This document shows, piece after piece, positions 30,735 to 39,653 of a stretch of DNA of 64,000 nt; the first letter of the stretch is position 1, and every line of letters begins with the position of its first letter. Where the stretch lies: NCBI GenBank assembly GCA_016235065.1, contig JACRMB010000003.1, positions 469,943 to 533,942 on the forward strand, in the 5' to 3' direction. This DNA comes from Actinomycetota bacterium (lineage in GTDB: Bacteria > Actinomycetota > Thermoleophilia > BMS3ABIN01). The translations under genes were made by a program, and so were the position numbers. The notes beneath the pieces were generated by a model. The model was not told where the DNA came from. It made no database searches and was given only the letters and a program-made list of their open reading frames with translations.

Positions 30735-31646
30735 GTGGATTATGGCCCACTTCAGGAAGAGATCCGCAAACTGGCCAAGGCCAGGAACGCGCTGATCATT
30801 GCCCATAACTACCAGCGGGCCGAGGTCCAGGACGCCGCCGATTTCACCGGCGATTCCCTGGAGCTGTCACGCATGGCCGCGAAGACTGACGCCGACATCA
30901 TCCTTTTCTGTGGCGTCGAATTCATGGCCGAGACCGCCCATATCCTCTCGCCCGATAAAAAAGTCCTGCTGGGCGACATCAACGCCGGCTGTCCCATGGC
31001 CGACATGATCACCTCCTACGATCTGAGGAAGCTGAAGGAAGAACACCCCGGCGCTCTTGTGGTCGCCTATGTGAATACCTCAGCCGCGGTCAAGGCCGAG
31101 ACCGACATCTGCTGCACCAGCGCCAACGCGGCCACTGTCGTATCCAACATCCCGGCAGACCGTGAGATCATCTTCGTGCCCGACCGTAACCTGGCCATGT
31201 ACGTGGAGAAAGCGACCGGCCGTGAACTGATCAAGTGGGACGGTTACTGCCCCACCCACGAATACATCACCCCCGAGGTCATCCTCAAGGCGAAGGAGAA
31301 GCATCCCGGGGCGCTGGTCATAGCCCACCCTGAGTGCCTGCCGGAAGTCCAGGATATGGCGGATTCCCTTCAGAGCACTTCGGGAATGATCCGTTTCGCA
31401 AAGGAATCTGACGCGAAGTCGTTCATCATCGCCACTGAGATGGGGCTCAACTACCGCCTGCAGAAGGAGAATCCAGGCAAGGAGTTCATCTCGCCGACGA
31501 AGAAGGCTATCTGTCCTAATATGAAGCTGACGACCCTGCAGAAGGCTTTTGACACCCTGCATGAAGAGCGGTATGAGATCAGGGTGGACGAGGACATCCG
31601 CCTCCGCGCACTCAAGGCGGTCGAGGCGATGGTCTCCTACACATAA
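30735..31646 (+). CDS. nadA: Quinolinate synthase A
   Basis: [4Fe-4S] enzyme making quinolinate from iminoaspartate and DHAP in NAD synthesis; 303 residues from a GTG with AGGAGG upstream. The three cluster cysteines are in GDINAGCPMADM, the TDICCTSANA segment and KKAICPNMKL. Motifs AHNYQRAEVQDAADFTGDSLEL and VIAHPECLPEVQ are conserved. It is followed by nadB and nadC after a 133-bp gap with its own promoter-like elements. Confidence 0.96.
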   Translation: MDYGPLQEEIRKLAKARNALIIAHNYQRAEVQDAADFTGDSLELSRMAAKTDADIILFCGVEFMAETAHILSPDKKVLLGDINAGCPMADMITSYDLRKLKEEHPGALVVAYVNTSAAVKAETDICCTSANAATVVSNIPADREIIFVPDRNLAMYVEKATGRELIKWDGYCPTHEYITPEVILKAKEKHPGALVIAHPECLPEVQDMADSLQSTSGMIRFAKESDAKSFIIATEMGLNYRLQKENPGKEFISPTKKAICPNMKLTTLQKAFDTLHEERYEIRVDEDIRLRALKAVEAMVSYT

Positions 31647-31720
31647 AAGCCCGAATCGTTCCAATGATCATCGGCTGGAGATTCGCCGATGGCGTCACTT
31701 CAAAGGCCGCGGGGGATAGC

Positions 31721-31744
31721 ATCCCGACCTAATCGGGATATAAT
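31721..31744 (+). promoter_or_regulatory. Palindrome overlapping a -10 box before nadB
   Basis: ATCCCGA-N5-TCGGGAT, a perfect 7-bp inverted repeat (31721-31739), runs directly into TATAAT (31739-31744). No good -35 box is seen. The position fits a repressor operator on the nadB promoter; the regulator is unknown. Confidence 0.55.
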
Positions 31745-31750
31745 CTCCCC

Positions 31751-31780
31751 ATGACCCAGCACTCTGACTCCCAAGACTGA
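31751..31780 (+). CDS. Putative 9-residue leaderless upstream ORF
   Basis: Reads MTQHSDSQD and stops at TGATG, overlapping the nadB ATG. Its ATG lies 7 bp after the TATAAT box, so transcripts would begin at or next to it. It has no ribosome site, and neither does nadB, which suggests nadB is translated by coupling to this mini-ORF. This is inferred from layout only. Confidence 0.35.
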   Translation: MTQHSDSQD

Positions 31781-33420
31781 TGTCGCGACCGTATCTGCTT
31801 GCTGCCACCGACTCGGAACCGGCCAAGCGCTTCTATGACGTGATCGTCATCGGCAGCGGCATCGCCGGCCTCACGGCGGCTGTCGGCGCGGCTCGCAAGT
31901 GGAAGGTGGCGCTGATCAGCAAGAGTGTCCTGCGCGACACCACCACCTTCCTCGCCCAGGGCGGCATCGCTGCGGCGCTTGGCGAGCAGGACTCACCCCA
32001 GCTTCATTTCGAAGACACCATCCGCGCCGGCGCCGGCCTCTGCAAGGAGGAAGCGGTCAACATCCTCGTGAACGAAGGTCCGGCTCGGGTGCGTGAACTC
32101 ACCGAGATCTGCCCCAAGTTCGATCGCGCCGGCGGCGACCTGGTGCTGGGCGCCGAAGGCGCCCATTCGGTTCCCCGCATCGCCCACGCCGGCGGCGACG
32201 CCACCGGCTCCGAAGTCGCCAGCGCCCTGGCCCAGGCCATGGAATCCGGCAGCCGGGTGCAGGTGCTGGAGAACGAGTTCGTAGTGGATCTGCTCACCAA
32301 CGGCGGCCACTGCATCGGGGCGGTGTCCCTGAATCTCACGACCGGAGCTTTCACACTCAACTTCGCCACGGCCACGGTGCTGGCCACCGGCGGTTCGGGC
32401 CAGGTCTACTCGCTGACCACTAATCCGAAGGTCGCCACGGGCGACGGCATGGCCATGGCTTATCGCGCCGGCGCCTCCATCGGCGACATGGAGTTCGTCC
32501 AGTTCCATCCGACCGGCCTATACTCGGACCAGTCGCCGATATTCCTCATAACCGAAGCCCTGCGGGGTGAGGGCGCCTACCTGCTCAACCACAAGGGCGA
32601 ACGCTTCATGATGGGCGTCCATCCGCAGGCTGAGCTCGGCCCGCGGGACATCGTCGTCAAGGAGATGGTGCGGCAGATGCAGGAGTCAGGTCAGGAGTTC
32701 CTCTACCTTGACGCCACCCATCTGGATCCCGGCATGCTCAGGGAACGATTCCCGACGGTATACGAGAACCTTCGCGACAAGGGATATGACCTGTGCTGCG
32801 ACCGGATCCCGGTAGCGCCTGTCTGCCACTATATGGTTGGCGGGGTGGTCACTGATATCTGGGGCCGCAGCACCCTGCCCGGTCTGTACGCCAGCGGGGA
32901 AGTAGCCTGTACGGGAGTCCACGGAGCCAACCGCCTGGCGAGCAACTCGCTGCTCGAAGGACTGGTGTTCAGCGACCGTATCGTCCGCGACCTGGATAAA
33001 TATATCACCTCCATGGAGGAGGAAGTCCGGCGTCTGCACATCGATCTGCCGGGACCGGCCCGGGAAGGCAACAAGCCCGAAGATGTGATCGAGGGGCTTC
33101 GCCGCCTGCAGAAGACCATGACTGCCAACGTCGGCACCGTTCGCAGCGAAGAAGGCCTGATGGCCGCTCATGAGGAACTCAAGGCGCTTCATAACTCGCT
33201 CAAGTCCCCGGGAGCCGATCCGGACGAGTATGAGCTTTTCAACCTGCTGACCGTAGCCATCCACATCGTCAAGGCAGCCCTGCTCAGGCAGGAGAGTCGC
33301 GGTGCTCATCTGAGGGAGGACTTCCCCGAGGCCGACGACGAAAACTGGAAGCATCACATAAACTTCCGCCTCAAGAGTGAAGAAGATGATGACAACGGCC
33401 GCAGAAAAGATCACAGATGA
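31780..33420 (+). CDS. nadB: L-aspartate oxidase
   Basis: FAD enzyme oxidising aspartate to iminoaspartate for NadA; 546 residues. The dinucleotide fold VIVIGSGIAGLTAAVGAA, TTFLAQGGIAAALGEQDSP, ATGGSGQVYSLTTNPKVATGDGMAMAYRAGA and FVQFHPTGLY are canonical, as is the C-terminal helical domain. The last ~15 residues are charged. It overlaps an upstream mini-ORF at its ATG and is followed after 6 bp by nadC. Confidence 0.95.
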   Translation: MSRPYLLAATDSEPAKRFYDVIVIGSGIAGLTAAVGAARKWKVALISKSVLRDTTTFLAQGGIAAALGEQDSPQLHFEDTIRAGAGLCKEEAVNILVNEGPARVRELTEICPKFDRAGGDLVLGAEGAHSVPRIAHAGGDATGSEVASALAQAMESGSRVQVLENEFVVDLLTNGGHCIGAVSLNLTTGAFTLNFATATVLATGGSGQVYSLTTNPKVATGDGMAMAYRAGASIGDMEFVQFHPTGLYSDQSPIFLITEALRGEGAYLLNHKGERFMMGVHPQAELGPRDIVVKEMVRQMQESGQEFLYLDATHLDPGMLRERFPTVYENLRDKGYDLCCDRIPVAPVCHYMVGGVVTDIWGRSTLPGLYASGEVACTGVHGANRLASNSLLEGLVFSDRIVRDLDKYITSMEEEVRRLHIDLPGPAREGNKPEDVIEGLRRLQKTMTANVGTVRSEEGLMAAHEELKALHNSLKSPGADPDEYELFNLLTVAIHIVKAALLRQESRGAHLREDFPEADDENWKHHINFRLKSEEDDDNGRRKDHR

Positions 33421-33426
33421 TGAGCG

Positions 33427-34308
33427 ATGACAATGAATGACGACCCCGGCGCCACGACGGATGCCCTGAAACAGATAGTCGCCATCGCCCTCGAAGAGGA
33501 TCTGGGGTCCGAAGGAGATATAACCTCGAACGCCATCTTCGGTGAAGCCGACACTGGCGCCGCCAGGCTGATCACCCGCGAGACCTGCACGATCTCGGGA
33601 ATGGCCGCGGCCGAGGAGGTCTGCCGGCAGACCGATCCGGCCCTCGTCTGGTTGCCTCTGGTTGGGGACAGCCAGCTGGTACCGGCTGGAGCCGAGGTCG
33701 CCAGGCTCGATGGCAGCATCCGCTCCATACTTGCCGCCGAGCGCACTGTGCTCAATTTCCTGTCGCGGCTTTCGGGCATAGCGACCCTGACTGCTGCCTT
33801 CACGCAGGCAGTCAATGGCACCGGTGCGCGTATAGCTGCTACCCGCAAGACCAGTCCCGGGCTGAGGCTCCTGGAAAAGACTGCCGTGGTCCATGGCGGC
33901 GGCGAGCTTCATCGGATCGGACTCTACGATGCCATTCTGATCAAGGATAACCACATAGCAGCTGCCGGCGGCGTCACAGGCGCGATTGCCGCAGTCAGGA
34001 AAAAGCATGGCCCGGATGTATGGATAGAGATCGAAGCAGACACCCTTTTCCAGTTCAGGGAAGCGCTGGCAGAGGGGGCTGACAGGGTCCTGCTGGACAA
34101 CATGACACCCGGATCGGTAAGTGAATGCGTGGCGGCGGCCGCGGATGCAGAATCACTAAAGCCACGGGGCATCGAGATCGAGGCTTCCGGTGGCATCGAG
34201 TTGAGTGCCGCCAGGGCATTCGCAGAAGCCGGCGCTGACATAATCTCCGTCGGAGCCCTGACGATGGCCGCGCCCGGAATCGATTTCTCGCTGGAGGTCG
34301 TGGAGTGA
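33427..34308 (+). CDS. nadC: Nicotinate-nucleotide pyrophosphorylase
   Basis: Quinolinate phosphoribosyltransferase, 293 residues. Motifs: ALEEDLGSEGDITSNAIF, ERTVLNFLSRLSGIATLT, ATRKTSPGLRLLEKTAVVHGGGELHRIGLYDAILIKDNHI, and EASGGIEL near the C-terminus. It completes the de novo NAD pathway with nadA and nadB. Its stop overlaps the birA GTG by 4 bp. Confidence 0.96.
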   Translation: MTMNDDPGATTDALKQIVAIALEEDLGSEGDITSNAIFGEADTGAARLITRETCTISGMAAAEEVCRQTDPALVWLPLVGDSQLVPAGAEVARLDGSIRSILAAERTVLNFLSRLSGIATLTAAFTQAVNGTGARIAATRKTSPGLRLLEKTAVVHGGGELHRIGLYDAILIKDNHIAAAGGVTGAIAAVRKKHGPDVWIEIEADTLFQFREALAEGADRVLLDNMTPGSVSECVAAAADAESLKPRGIEIEASGGIELSAARAFAEAGADIISVGALTMAAPGIDFSLEVVE

Positions 34309-35282
34309 ATATCGAGTCGCAGGTACTGGCAGAACTCTCCGAAGACCGCTACTCCTCCGGGCAGGCGATCAGCAGGAAGCTGAACATGACCCGCTCGGCG
34401 GTGTGGAAGCATATCGTCAAGCTGCGGGAGCGCGGGTACGTCATCGAAGCCTCCCCCCGGCATGGTTACCGCCTGGCAGGGCGGCCCGACAAGCTGCTGC
34501 CGGCTGAACTAAAGCCGCTGCTGAAGACCAGGTTCGTTGGTGGCCGCATCGTCCATCTGGAGGAGACCGGCTCCACCGCCGACGAGGCACGCAGGCTTAT
34601 CGGCGAGAAAGTGCCTGAAGGCACGGTCGTGATCGCTGAGGGGCAGTCGTCAGGACGGGGCCGTCTTGGCCGGGCATGGCAGACGCCGCCGGGGCAGGCG
34701 GTCGCACTTTCCGTGGTCCTGTATCCGTCGCTCTCGCCGACGCAGGTGCCACTCCTCAGCCTGGCAACCGGGATCGCGGTCAGGAACGCCGTGGAATCGG
34801 TCACCGGCGGCGAGGCCTCGCCCGTGGTCAAATGGCCCAACGATGTCTATCTGAACGGGAAAAAGATCGCCGGAGTCCTGGTGGAGATGGCAGCCGAGCT
34901 CGATCAGGTGAAGTGGGCGATCGACAGCGTCGGCATCAATGTGAACAACTCTTTCGTGGATACGCAACTGGCGGATAGAGCCACCTCTTTGGCCGTAGAG
35001 CTGGGCCGGAAATTCTCCCGTCGCGAGCTGGTTGCCGCGGTGTTGGACGAACTGGAGAGAATCTATTTGAGTTCCCGCACGAAAGCCGGTCTCGAAACGA
35101 TCAGGCGCGATTTTGAAAGACTTGATCTTCTCCAGGGGCAGCGGATCGAGGTTGCGACTCCCGCTGGTACCGTAGAGGGCATAGCCGTGGGTATCGACGC
35201 CGAGGGACGGCTTCTCGTGCGTGAGCCCGGCGGCGGGACCAGCGCCCTCTTCAGTGGCGAAGCCACCCTGTCCGGCACTTGA
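34305..35282 (+). CDS. birA: Biotin-protein ligase / biotin repressor BirA
   Basis: 325 residues. Residues 1-~60 are a winged helix (SSGQAISRKLNMTRSAVWKHIVKLRERGYVIEASPRHGYRL), so this is the DNA-binding bifunctional class. The ligase domain has EGQSSGRGRLGRAWQTPPGQ, VKWPNDVYLNGKKIAGVLVEM and a C-terminal SH3-like domain. It is co-translated with nadC. A matching BirA operator lies 54 bp downstream of the stop, on the bioY promoter. Confidence 0.95.
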   Translation: MNIESQVLAELSEDRYSSGQAISRKLNMTRSAVWKHIVKLRERGYVIEASPRHGYRLAGRPDKLLPAELKPLLKTRFVGGRIVHLEETGSTADEARRLIGEKVPEGTVVIAEGQSSGRGRLGRAWQTPPGQAVALSVVLYPSLSPTQVPLLSLATGIAVRNAVESVTGGEASPVVKWPNDVYLNGKKIAGVLVEMAAELDQVKWAIDSVGINVNNSFVDTQLADRATSLAVELGRKFSRRELVAAVLDELERIYLSSRTKAGLETIRRDFERLDLLQGQRIEVATPAGTVEGIAVGIDAEGRLLVREPGGGTSALFSGEATLSGT

Positions 35283-35335
35283 TGGTGCCAGCGAGGCGAC
35301 GCTCCCTAGCCGCATGACAGCGGCTCATTCGCGTA

Positions 35336-35365
35336 TGTAAACGACATACGCTCATCTGGTTGACA
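35336..35365 (+). promoter_or_regulatory. BirA operator overlapping the bioY promoter
   Basis: TGTAAAC (35336-35342), 16 bp, GTTGACA (35359-35365): a near-perfect match to the known BirA dyad TTGTAAACC-N14/16-GGTTTACAA. The right half-site contains a consensus -35 TTGACA (35360-35365), with TAGATT (35383-35388) 17 bp downstream as the -10. Biotinoyl-AMP-loaded BirA bound here would block bioY transcription. Confidence 0.8.
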
Positions 35366-35443
35366 ATAAAAGACCCGTGATGTAGATTTCTTCAGCTGGC
35401 GCAGTCGCGCCGTTTCATCGAGATACACTACCAAGGAGCATGG

Positions 35444-36064
35444 ATGAGCAAGCTGATGCTGCGTGACCTGATTGCTGTAGCCTTTTTCGCCGCCCTGACC
35501 ACGGTCGGCGCCTGGATCTCTATTCCGCTTCCATTCAGCCCCGTCCCCATAGTCCTGGCTAACCTTTTCGTGCTCCTGTCCGGTGCTATCCTCGGCAAGT
35601 GGCTGGGACCACTCAGCCAGATCGTCTATCTGACTATGGGCATCGCCGGAATCCCGGTGTTCGCCAACCATACGGCCGGCCCATCCGTTATCGCCGGACC
35701 AACCGGTGGCTACCTGATCGGCTATGTGCTGGCTTCGTTCGTGACCGGCCTTCTGGTCGAGTATCTTCCCCGTTTTTCCAGGTCCAGAGCTTACGAATCA
35801 ACCCGTCTCGCCTTCAGTCTCGCATCCGGGGCACTGGTGATATACCTCATCGGCGTTCCCTGGCTGGCAAGGGTTGCGGGCATGGACATCCAGACCGCCC
35901 TGGTCAAGGGTTTTTACCCCTACTTGCCAGGCGATGCGGTAAAGATTATAGTTGGAACAATGCTGTGCCTGAGTCTTATAGCGCAGTTGCCACACATTTG
36001 GAAATGGCCGGCCGGCGACAACGCCGTACGGCAAGCTGCGGCGGAGAATGCCAAGGCGGGGTAG
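35444..36064 (+). CDS. bioY: Biotin ECF transporter S component BioY
   Basis: 206 residues with about six membrane helices. Family signatures: FAALTTVGAWISIPLPFSPVPIVLANLFVLLSGAILG, GIAGIPVF, GPTGGYLIGYVLASFVTG and FYPYLPGDAVKIIVG. BioY binds biotin and in group II systems docks on a shared EcfA1-A2-T module; the only such module here is at 7766-10282. Controlled by the BirA operator/promoter directly upstream. ATG with AGGAGC before it. Confidence 0.95.
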   Translation: MSKLMLRDLIAVAFFAALTTVGAWISIPLPFSPVPIVLANLFVLLSGAILGKWLGPLSQIVYLTMGIAGIPVFANHTAGPSVIAGPTGGYLIGYVLASFVTGLLVEYLPRFSRSRAYESTRLAFSLASGALVIYLIGVPWLARVAGMDIQTALVKGFYPYLPGDAVKIIVGTMLCLSLIAQLPHIWKWPAGDNAVRQAAAENAKAG

Positions 36065-36082
36065 ATTGTCGAGGTAGATATT

Positions 36083-36505
36083 TTGGGGGGCATCAGGCTC
36101 AGGGCGCATCACCTCCTGTGTATCCATGGTTTCAGGGGACAGGGATATTCGCCGCTATTCGTTGCCAACATGGCTCGTCTCGTCCACCGGCTGGAAAACT
36201 CGCCGGAGACTTCGATCCAGTTAGTCGACGGAGCGGACGATGTCTGTTCTGCCTGTCCGCACATGGATCAGGGAAAGTGCAACCGCCCGGATCAACATGT
36301 AGATGAACTGGACCAGCGGGTCAGGACCCAGCTTGGTTTCGACGAAGGTTATTCCTCAAGCTGGTCATCCATTCTTGACGTGATTCGTGATAGAATCGAT
36401 CCGTTCCGGCTGGAGGTCGTCTGCGACGGCTGCCGCTGGCTGGACCTTGATTACTGCACCAACGGCCTTGCCAGTCTCGCTCAAGTCAAGGCCGCTGAAG
36501 AATAG
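36083..36505 (+). CDS. DUF1284 protein, cysteine-rich
   Basis: 140 residues from a TTG start. The family motif GIRLRAHHLLCIHGFRGQGYSPLFVANMARLV opens the protein. Two cysteine clusters follow: CSACPHMDQGKC and CDGCRWLDLDYC, giving seven cysteines suited to an Fe-S cluster or zinc. DUF1284 proteins have no assigned function; some sit near iron-sulfur or cofactor genes. Here it lies between bioY and coaX. Confidence 0.85.
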   Translation: MGGIRLRAHHLLCIHGFRGQGYSPLFVANMARLVHRLENSPETSIQLVDGADDVCSACPHMDQGKCNRPDQHVDELDQRVRTQLGFDEGYSSSWSSILDVIRDRIDPFRLEVVCDGCRWLDLDYCTNGLASLAQVKAAEE

Positions 36506-36565
36506 CAGCTCCGGTTGACGCCGGCTGCAGGCGGCGCTCCTGATCTTCACCGACCAGATCTCACC

Positions 36566-37360
36566 ATGACAACTCTTCTGCTTGCCATCGATATCGGCAA
36601 TACCCATACTGTCGCGGGTCTCTATGACGGCGATAGTCTCGAGGAAAACTGGCGTGTGGCAACGGATGCCCACGCCACCACCGACCAGCTGGCGGCGCTG
36701 TTCTCATCCCTGTTGGGCCTCAGGGGATATGCGTTCGCGGACATCGGCCGGATGATCGTCTCTTCCGTGGTGCCTTCACTGGTCGCCCAGTACCAGGCGG
36801 CTGGCAGGGATTACCTGGGGACCGAGGCGCTGGTCATAGGCCCGGGGCTTAAGACCGGCCTGCCGGTGTTGACTAACAACCCGCATGAGGTCGGTGCGGA
36901 TCGCATCGTCAACGCGGTAGCGGCTCTGGAGATCCTGGGAGGCCCGTGCGTGGTGGTGGATTTCGGCACGGCCACCACATTTTGCGCTATCTCAGGAGCC
37001 GGCGAGTACCTTGGCGGCGCTATCGCGCCGGGTGTCGAGGTCTCGCTGGAGGCATTGACGTCACGGGCGGCGCGCCTTTCACGGATCGACCTGAGCGAAC
37101 CGGAAGCAGTCATCGGCAAGACGACCGCCGCTTCCCTGCGTTCGGGCGTCGTCCTCGGTTTCGCGGGACTCGTGGATGGCATCGTCAAGCGCATGCAGGT
37201 CGAACTGGGTGGCGAAGCGGGCCCGGAAAGCGTGGCCACCATAGCTACCGGCGGCTTCGCCGGACTGATCGTCCCGCACACTGAAACCCTGGACAGGGTG
37301 GACCCTTTATTGACGCTCAAGGGTTTGAAACTGGTCCATGAGAGGAACGAAAGGAATTAA
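36566..37360 (+). CDS. coaX: Type III pantothenate kinase
   Basis: First step of CoA synthesis in the CoaX class (needs a monovalent cation, insensitive to CoA feedback). 264 residues from the ATG at 36566. ASKHA-fold phosphate loops: LLAIDIGNTHTVAGLYD at the N-terminus, the ADRIVNAVAAL motif and VVDFGTATTFCAI. An in-frame TTG at 36515 would add 17 residues of no family resemblance. Often adjacent to birA, as here. Confidence 0.94.
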   Translation: MTTLLLAIDIGNTHTVAGLYDGDSLEENWRVATDAHATTDQLAALFSSLLGLRGYAFADIGRMIVSSVVPSLVAQYQAAGRDYLGTEALVIGPGLKTGLPVLTNNPHEVGADRIVNAVAALEILGGPCVVVDFGTATTFCAISGAGEYLGGAIAPGVEVSLEALTSRAARLSRIDLSEPEAVIGKTTAASLRSGVVLGFAGLVDGIVKRMQVELGGEAGPESVATIATGGFAGLIVPHTETLDRVDPLLTLKGLKLVHERNERN

Positions 37361-37440
37361 TTCCCTGTATACTCAAGAAACCCAGGCCGCCAGCCGACTT
37401 TTTACAGCGCTTCCCCGTTGAACTACCAGGAGCAGAACCG

Positions 37441-38274
37441 ATGAATCCCGATGTAAAGATCTCGGAGACAGAGCCGGAAAAGACTGAAGACAAGCCCCGG
37501 CCGTTCACAATCGCCCATATCTCGGACATGCACTGCGGTTCGCAGTATTTTGTGCCCAACCTGATGGACCGGGCGGTTATCGAGCTGAACGAGCTCAAGC
37601 CCAACGTGGTGGTTGTCACCGGTGACCTCACCAACGAAGGCTTCAAACAGGAATACCTGCTGGCGAAGAGCTATCTGGACAAGATCCAGTGTGAGAACCT
37701 GCTGCTCGTCCCAGGCAATCACGACGCCCGCAATGTCGGTTACGTCCATTTCGAGGAACTGTTCGGTTCACGGCAGGCAGTCTGCCATCGCGACGGCATC
37801 AGTATCGTCGGCGTTGATTCCTCCGAGCCCGACCTCGATCACGGGACCATCGGGCGGCATCGGTATACATGGGTCAAGGAGCAATTCGTCACGCCAGCCA
37901 AATTCCGGATCTTTCTCCTGCATCACCATCTGCTGCCCATTCCCGGAACCGGCCGCGAACGCAACATGGTCTATGACGCTGGAGACACGCTTGAAGTGTT
38001 ACAGGACTGCAATGTCAACCTGGTCCTCAGCGGTCACAAACATGTGCCACACGCCTGGCGCCTGGAGAACATCTTCACGGTCAACGCCGGTACAGTCTGC
38101 ACCCTGCGGCTTCGCGGCAAGGTGAGGCCGTGTTACAACGTCATCGAGATCGATGAGGACGAGGTCACCATCTGGCGGAAGTATCCCTTCCACGATGCCG
38201 ACCAGATCATCAAGTTCAACCCCTCGACTGTGGCTTTCGAAAAATCGGCACGACCAATGAGGGAGGGAAGTTGA
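37441..38274 (+). CDS. Calcineurin-like metallophosphoesterase
   Basis: 277 residues of the CpdA/Icc type. Metal ligands: AHISDMHCG, VVVTGDLTNEG, LLVPGNHDARN, LLHHHLLP and LSGHKHVPH. These enzymes hydrolyse phosphodiesters such as cyclic nucleotides. The stop overlaps the TTG of the cyclic-2,3-diphosphoglycerate synthetase gene, so the two are co-translated; a role in opening the cyclic phosphodiester product is a reasonable guess but not shown by sequence. Confidence 0.88.
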   Translation: MNPDVKISETEPEKTEDKPRPFTIAHISDMHCGSQYFVPNLMDRAVIELNELKPNVVVVTGDLTNEGFKQEYLLAKSYLDKIQCENLLLVPGNHDARNVGYVHFEELFGSRQAVCHRDGISIVGVDSSEPDLDHGTIGRHRYTWVKEQFVTPAKFRIFLLHHHLLPIPGTGRERNMVYDAGDTLEVLQDCNVNLVLSGHKHVPHAWRLENIFTVNAGTVCTLRLRGKVRPCYNVIEIDEDEVTIWRKYPFHDADQIIKFNPSTVAFEKSARPMREGS

Positions 38275-39653
38275 AGCGGGCCATCGCCCTGATCGACGGT
38301 GAGCATTATCCCAATGTGGTCAGGGAGGCGCTGGACGAGGTCTCCAGGATCTACGACCTCACGGCGGCCGTCTTTCTGGGCGGCACCGAGAAGATCGACA
38401 CGTCGCTCGCTGGCGACGCCGAGCAGAACGAGTACGGTGTCCCGGTCTTCCTCCATGAGGATGTCCAGGAGGCATTCAACCTGGCTGTCAGGGAACACCG
38501 GCCCGAGGTAGTTGTTGACTTGAGCGACGAGCCGGTGCTAGGATACAAAGAGCGGTTCCGGTTCGCCAGCTACGCGCTTGCCGCCGGGGCTGAATACCAG
38601 GGCGCAGACTTTACTTTTTCTCCCCCATCTTTCCATACTCTTTCCGCGAAGCCCGCTATTTCCATCATTGGTACTGGAAAGCGAATTGGCAAGACTGCTG
38701 TCAGTGGCTATGTAGCCCGGGAATTATCCGAAGTTTTCAGGCAGAAGGGGAAGAAAGACGGCATCGTCGTGATCGCCATGGGCAGGGGAGGTCCGCCGGA
38801 TCCTGAGGTCATCGCCGGCAGCGAGAGCCGTATCGGCGCCGCTGAACTCCTGGCATACAGCCGCCAGGGAAAACACGCCGCTTCAGACTATTTCGAGGAC
38901 GCGGCGCTCAGCGAAGTGACGACTGTCGGTTGCCGCCGTTGCGGTGGCGGCCTGGCGGGAGCTCCATTTGTCTCCAATGTGGTCGAAGGCGCCAAGGTGG
39001 CAGAGACGTTGCCAGCCGACCTGCTGATATTCGAGGGGAGCGGAGCCGCGCTTCCTCCCATCAGGGTCGAGCGGGCTATCTGCATAGCTGGAGCCGATCA
39101 GCCTTACGACTATCTGCTCGGCTACATGGGTACGTACCGGATGCTGGTCTCCGACCTGGTGATCCTGACCATGTGCGAGGAGCCGCTGGCGAGCCCGGAA
39201 AAGGTCGAAAGTATCATCGCGGGCATCAAGACCCTGAAGCCGGAGATCGAAGTGGTTCCGACTGTCCTCCGGCCCAAACCGGCTGGCGACATCAACGGCA
39301 AGCGGGTGGCGTATTTCACCACGGCACGCGGCCCGGTCGTCGACCACATAAAAGATTTTATCGCCAGCAGTTACGGATGCACGGTGGATTTCGTATCAAC
39401 TGAGCTGGCCGACAGGAAGAAGTTACGCGCCGACCTTGCAGAGCTGAAGGAAGGCGACGTCGACATCTTCCTCACGGAGATCAAGGCAGCGGCGATCGAC
39501 GTGGTCACCGAGGAAGCTGACCGCCGGGGCACGGAAGTGGTCTTTTGCGACAACGTGCCAGTCGAGACAGACGGCCGCGAACGGCTGGCGGATCTGCTTG
39601 CCGGCCTTGCAGAACAGGCGATGGACGATTTCAGGATGGCCCATGGCGGATGA
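38271..39653 (+). CDS. cpgS: Cyclic 2,3-diphosphoglycerate synthetase
   Basis: 460 residues matching the archaeal cDPG synthetase family, which cyclises 2,3-bisphosphoglycerate with ATP. It begins AIALIDGEHYPNVVREALDE and carries a P-loop-like GTGKRIGKT at 134-142, then IVVIAMGRGGPPDPE and a conserved CRRCGGG segment. In methanogens such as Methanothermus fervidus the product is a thermoprotectant and phosphate store. The next gene encodes the enzyme making its substrate, giving strong mutual support. Confidence 0.88.
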   Translation: MKRAIALIDGEHYPNVVREALDEVSRIYDLTAAVFLGGTEKIDTSLAGDAEQNEYGVPVFLHEDVQEAFNLAVREHRPEVVVDLSDEPVLGYKERFRFASYALAAGAEYQGADFTFSPPSFHTLSAKPAISIIGTGKRIGKTAVSGYVARELSEVFRQKGKKDGIVVIAMGRGGPPDPEVIAGSESRIGAAELLAYSRQGKHAASDYFEDAALSEVTTVGCRRCGGGLAGAPFVSNVVEGAKVAETLPADLLIFEGSGAALPPIRVERAICIAGADQPYDYLLGYMGTYRMLVSDLVILTMCEEPLASPEKVESIIAGIKTLKPEIEVVPTVLRPKPAGDINGKRVAYFTTARGPVVDHIKDFIASSYGCTVDFVSTELADRKKLRADLAELKEGDVDIFLTEIKAAAIDVVTEEADRRGTEVVFCDNVPVETDGRERLADLLAGLAEQAMDDFRMAHGG

